7,022 bases of DNA, taken from Frankiaceae bacterium. GTDB taxonomy: Bacteria; Actinomycetota; Actinomycetes; JAFAQI01. How positions within the stretch are numbered: position 1 is the stretch's first letter; each line of letters opens with the position of its first letter. Below the pieces are notes generated by a model that saw nothing but the letters and a program-made list of their open reading frames with translations, did no database searches and had not been told where the DNA came from. Below, piece after piece: positions 6,301-7,022 of this stretch. A program made the position numbers and the translations under genes. Where the stretch lies: contig JAVEEE010000255.1 of the NCBI GenBank assembly GCA_030840615.1, positions 1 to 7,022 on the forward strand, given 5' to 3'.

Positions 6301-7022
6301 CCTGGGCGATGTTGCGGACCTGGCTGGTGAGGTTCTGAGCCATCGAGTTGACGTTGTCGGTCAGGTCGCGCCAGGTGCCCGAGACGCCCTTCACCTGCGC
6401 CTGCCCGCCGAGCTTGCCCTCGGTGCCGACCTCGCGCGCGACACGCGTCACCTCGTCGGCGAACGACGACAGCTGGTCGACCATCGTGTTGATCGTGGAC
6501 TTCAGCTCGAGCGTCTCGCCACGCACGTCGACGGACACCTTCTGGGACAGGTCACCACGGGCGACGGCGGTGGTGACCTGGGCGATGTCGCGGACCTGGG
6601 CGGTCAGGTTGGACGCCATCGAGTTGACCGAGTCGGTCAGGTCCTTCCAGGTGCCGGCGACACCCTCGACGTTGGCCTGTCCGCCGAGCCTGCCCTCGGT
6701 GCCGACTTCGCGGGCCACGCGCGTCACCTCGGCCGCGAACGACGACAGCTGATCGACCATCGTGTTGACCGTGTTCTTCAGCTCCAGAATCTCGCCCTTG
6801 ACGTCCACCGTGATCTTCTTGGAAAGGTCGCCGGCGGCGACGGCCTTGGTGACGTCAGCGATGTTGCGCACCTGGCTGGTCAGGTTGCCGGCCATGAAGT
6901 TCACGCTGTCCGTCAGGTCCTTCCAGGTTCCGGCGACGCCGCGCACATCTGCCTGTCCGCCGAGCTTCCCTTCGGTGCCGACCTCGCGGGCCACGCGCGT
7001 TACCTCCGACGCGAACGAGCGC
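3374..7022 (-). CDS. Poly-HAMP hybrid sensor histidine kinase, N-terminus outside window (OsaA-like)
   Basis: The frame stays open to the right edge and the first visible codons read RSFASEVTR, part of the HAMP repeat, so the true start lies outside and the GTG at 6994 is internal. In the window there are 1215 residues, numbered here from R1 at 7021. Residues 1-555 form a chain of alternating canonical (GDLSQKITVDAQGEILEL type) and divergent (VAREVGTEGKLGGQA type) HAMP modules, about six of each. Residues about 570-725 are a GAF domain, 726-795 a glutamine/glutamate-rich coiled coil, and 796-862 HisKA with NMSHELRTPLN (H804, codon 4610-4612). HATPase_c runs from about 905 to 1040, with the N box around LLSNAFKF, G1 DTGIG and G2 GGTGLGL. 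The C-terminal receiver has VDDD, phospho-acceptor D1134 in LMDVMMPDMDG and a KP pair. It should autophosphorylate on H804 and pass phosphate to D1134 and possibly to the adjacent response regulator. No membrane segment is visible in the window. Architecture resembles Streptomyces OsaA and, for the HAMP chain, fungal group III kinases. Confidence 0.95.
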   Translation of the reverse strand, partial: RSFASEVTRVAREVGTEGKLGGQADVRGVAGTWKDLTDSVNFMAGNLTSQVRNIADVTKAVAAGDLSKKITVDVKGEILELKNTVNTMVDQLSSFAAEVTRVAREVGTEGRLGGQANVEGVAGTWKDLTDSVNSMASNLTAQVRDIAQVTTAVARGDLSQKVSVDVRGETLELKSTINTMVDQLSSFADEVTRVAREVGTEGKLGGQAQVKGVSGTWRDLTDNVNSMAQNLTSQVRNIAQVTTAVAQGDLSQKITVDAKGEVAALAQTINTMVDQLSSFADEVTRVAREVGTEGRLGGQAQVKGVSGTWRDLTDNVNYMAANLTGQVRNIAQVATAVANGDLSQKITVDAQGEILELKNTVNTMVDQLSSFADEVTRVAREVGTEGELGGQARVRGVSGTWRDLTDSVNFMAANLTSQVRNIAQVTTAVAQGDLSQKITVDAQGEILELKSTVNTMVDQLSSFAAEVTRVAREVGTEGRLGGQAEVAGVSGTWRDLTENVNQLAGNLTTQVRAIAEVSTAVTRGDLTRSIAVQAQGEVAELKDNINQMIANLRDTTEKNAQTDWLRSNLARIGGRMQGQRDLQALCAMLMSEITSVVQAQQGAFFLLGSDGGSADPVLRLTSAYGYGGEHSEFKLGEGLVGQAAIEKSRLRVDGAPANYLTIKGGLGEATPADVVVLPVLFEEQVLGVIELASFRPYSEQHLIFIDQLVETIGVVLNTIIANTRTEELLAQSQRLTQELQVQSDELQRTNAELQEKAQLLTAQSQDLETKNREIELARLGLEEKALQLELASQYKSEFLANMSHELRTPLNSLLILAKLLSDNPDSNLTDKQIEFARTIHRAGSDLLELINDILDLSKVEAGKMDVHTALLEVRSLCDAVEQTFLPVAEQKRLGFVVNLAADLPSTVMTDEQRLRQVLRNLLSNAFKFTDSGSVVLSVSAADPAMRFGVPTLDEAAGSVIAFAVTDTGIGVASDKLRHIFEAFQQADGTTSRKYGGTGLGLSISREIARLLGGAITVESEEGVGSTFTLYVPQNFPFADALPLLPSQVVTEDLGPYGRGPIISASTSLDDIATDYDATSLANATVLVVDDDVRNVFALTSALEMHGAVVLYADNGADGLRLLETHPEVDLVLMDVMMPDMDGNETTTAIRLMPGREQLPVLFLTAKAMPGDREKSLAAGASDYITKPVDLDRLLYSMRQWLAGSSVSSSDSPDLG
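5549..6928 (-). repeat. Five complete 276-base tandem repeats encoding the 92-residue double-HAMP unit
   Basis: Complete units lie at 6653-6928, 6377-6652, 6101-6376, 5825-6100 and 5549-5824. Each begins TW[KR]DLTD and ends GV[AS]G. The shared marker GACCATCG (coding MVDQ) recurs at 5651, 5927, 6203, 6479 and 6755 (with small variations around it), exactly 276 bases apart. There is thus no indel among units. A partial unit continues at 6929-7022 to the window edge, and a degenerate sixth unit (TWRDLTENVNQ, about 5357-5548) joins the array to the GAF domain. Confidence 0.95.
6141..6220. repeat. 80-base stretch identical to 6417-6496 in the neighbouring HAMP unit
   Basis: Bases 6141-6220 and 6417-6496 match at every position, including third codon positions. 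The bases just outside differ (A versus G before, C versus G after). The segment encodes the divergent-HAMP core and the MVDQLSSF helix. Identity at silent sites goes beyond protein-level selection and indicates a recent copy or conversion event. Confidence 0.9.

Noticed and set aside
5505..6752. Plus-strand open frames with repeated TSRATRVTS-type peptides opposite the HAMP array
   Set aside because: The repeated peptide is only the reverse complement of the 276-base HAMP repeat. It has no independent start or ribosome binding site and no known family.
5549..6928. Regularly spaced repeats as a CRISPR-like or non-coding repeat array
   Set aside because: The period is 276 bases with no distinct spacers, and the frame is open throughout, encoding HAMP modules.
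6992..6994. GTG at 6994-6992 as the start of the kinase
   Set aside because: The frame stays open to the window edge, and the upstream codons encode RSFASEVTR, the expected continuation of the HAMP repeat. The GTG is the valine in TRVAREV.

Overview
The window looks like chromosomal DNA from a high-GC actinobacterium. The sequence is strongly GC-rich with G/C-biased third codon positions. Two of the products, a THUMP-like methyltransferase C-terminus and a DUF5703 protein, belong to families I know mainly from Actinomycetota. Two genes are preceded by a TANNNT motif seven bases before a GTG or ATG start, the pattern of actinobacterial leaderless mRNAs. I cannot assign a genus. All identifications come from motif reading; no database search was run.

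The left part (1-2742) reads rightward. It holds the C-terminal 87 residues of a THUMP-like-domain SAM-dependent methyltransferase (1-264), a 641-residue RecD2-like SF1B helicase (292-2217), a 64-residue DUF5703 protein (2238-2432) and a 69-residue unrecognised small protein (2533-2742, moderate to low confidence). The first three are tightly packed, but the helicase and DUF5703 may each also have their own leaderless promoter.

The right part (2769-7022) reads leftward and converges on the first cluster with a 26-base gap and no convincing terminator. It encodes a two-gene phosphosignalling module. The upstream gene (3374 to beyond the right edge) is a giant hybrid histidine kinase: a long poly-HAMP array, a GAF domain, a coiled coil, HisKA, HATPase_c and a receiver domain. 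The downstream gene (2769-3374) is a response regulator with a receiver domain and a helical tail, but no DNA-binding domain. It starts in a TGATG overlap with the kinase stop, so the two are probably translationally coupled. The pair resembles, from memory, the Streptomyces OsaA/OsaB osmoadaptation system.

The most striking structure is the poly-HAMP array. It has five complete, exactly 276-base (92-residue) units, flanked by a partial unit at the right edge and a degenerate sixth unit. Two adjacent units share an 80-base stretch with no mismatch, and units two apart can match better than neighbours. Both point to recent duplication or gene conversion inside a signalling gene. I found no RNA gene, insertion sequence, CRISPR array or prophage gene.
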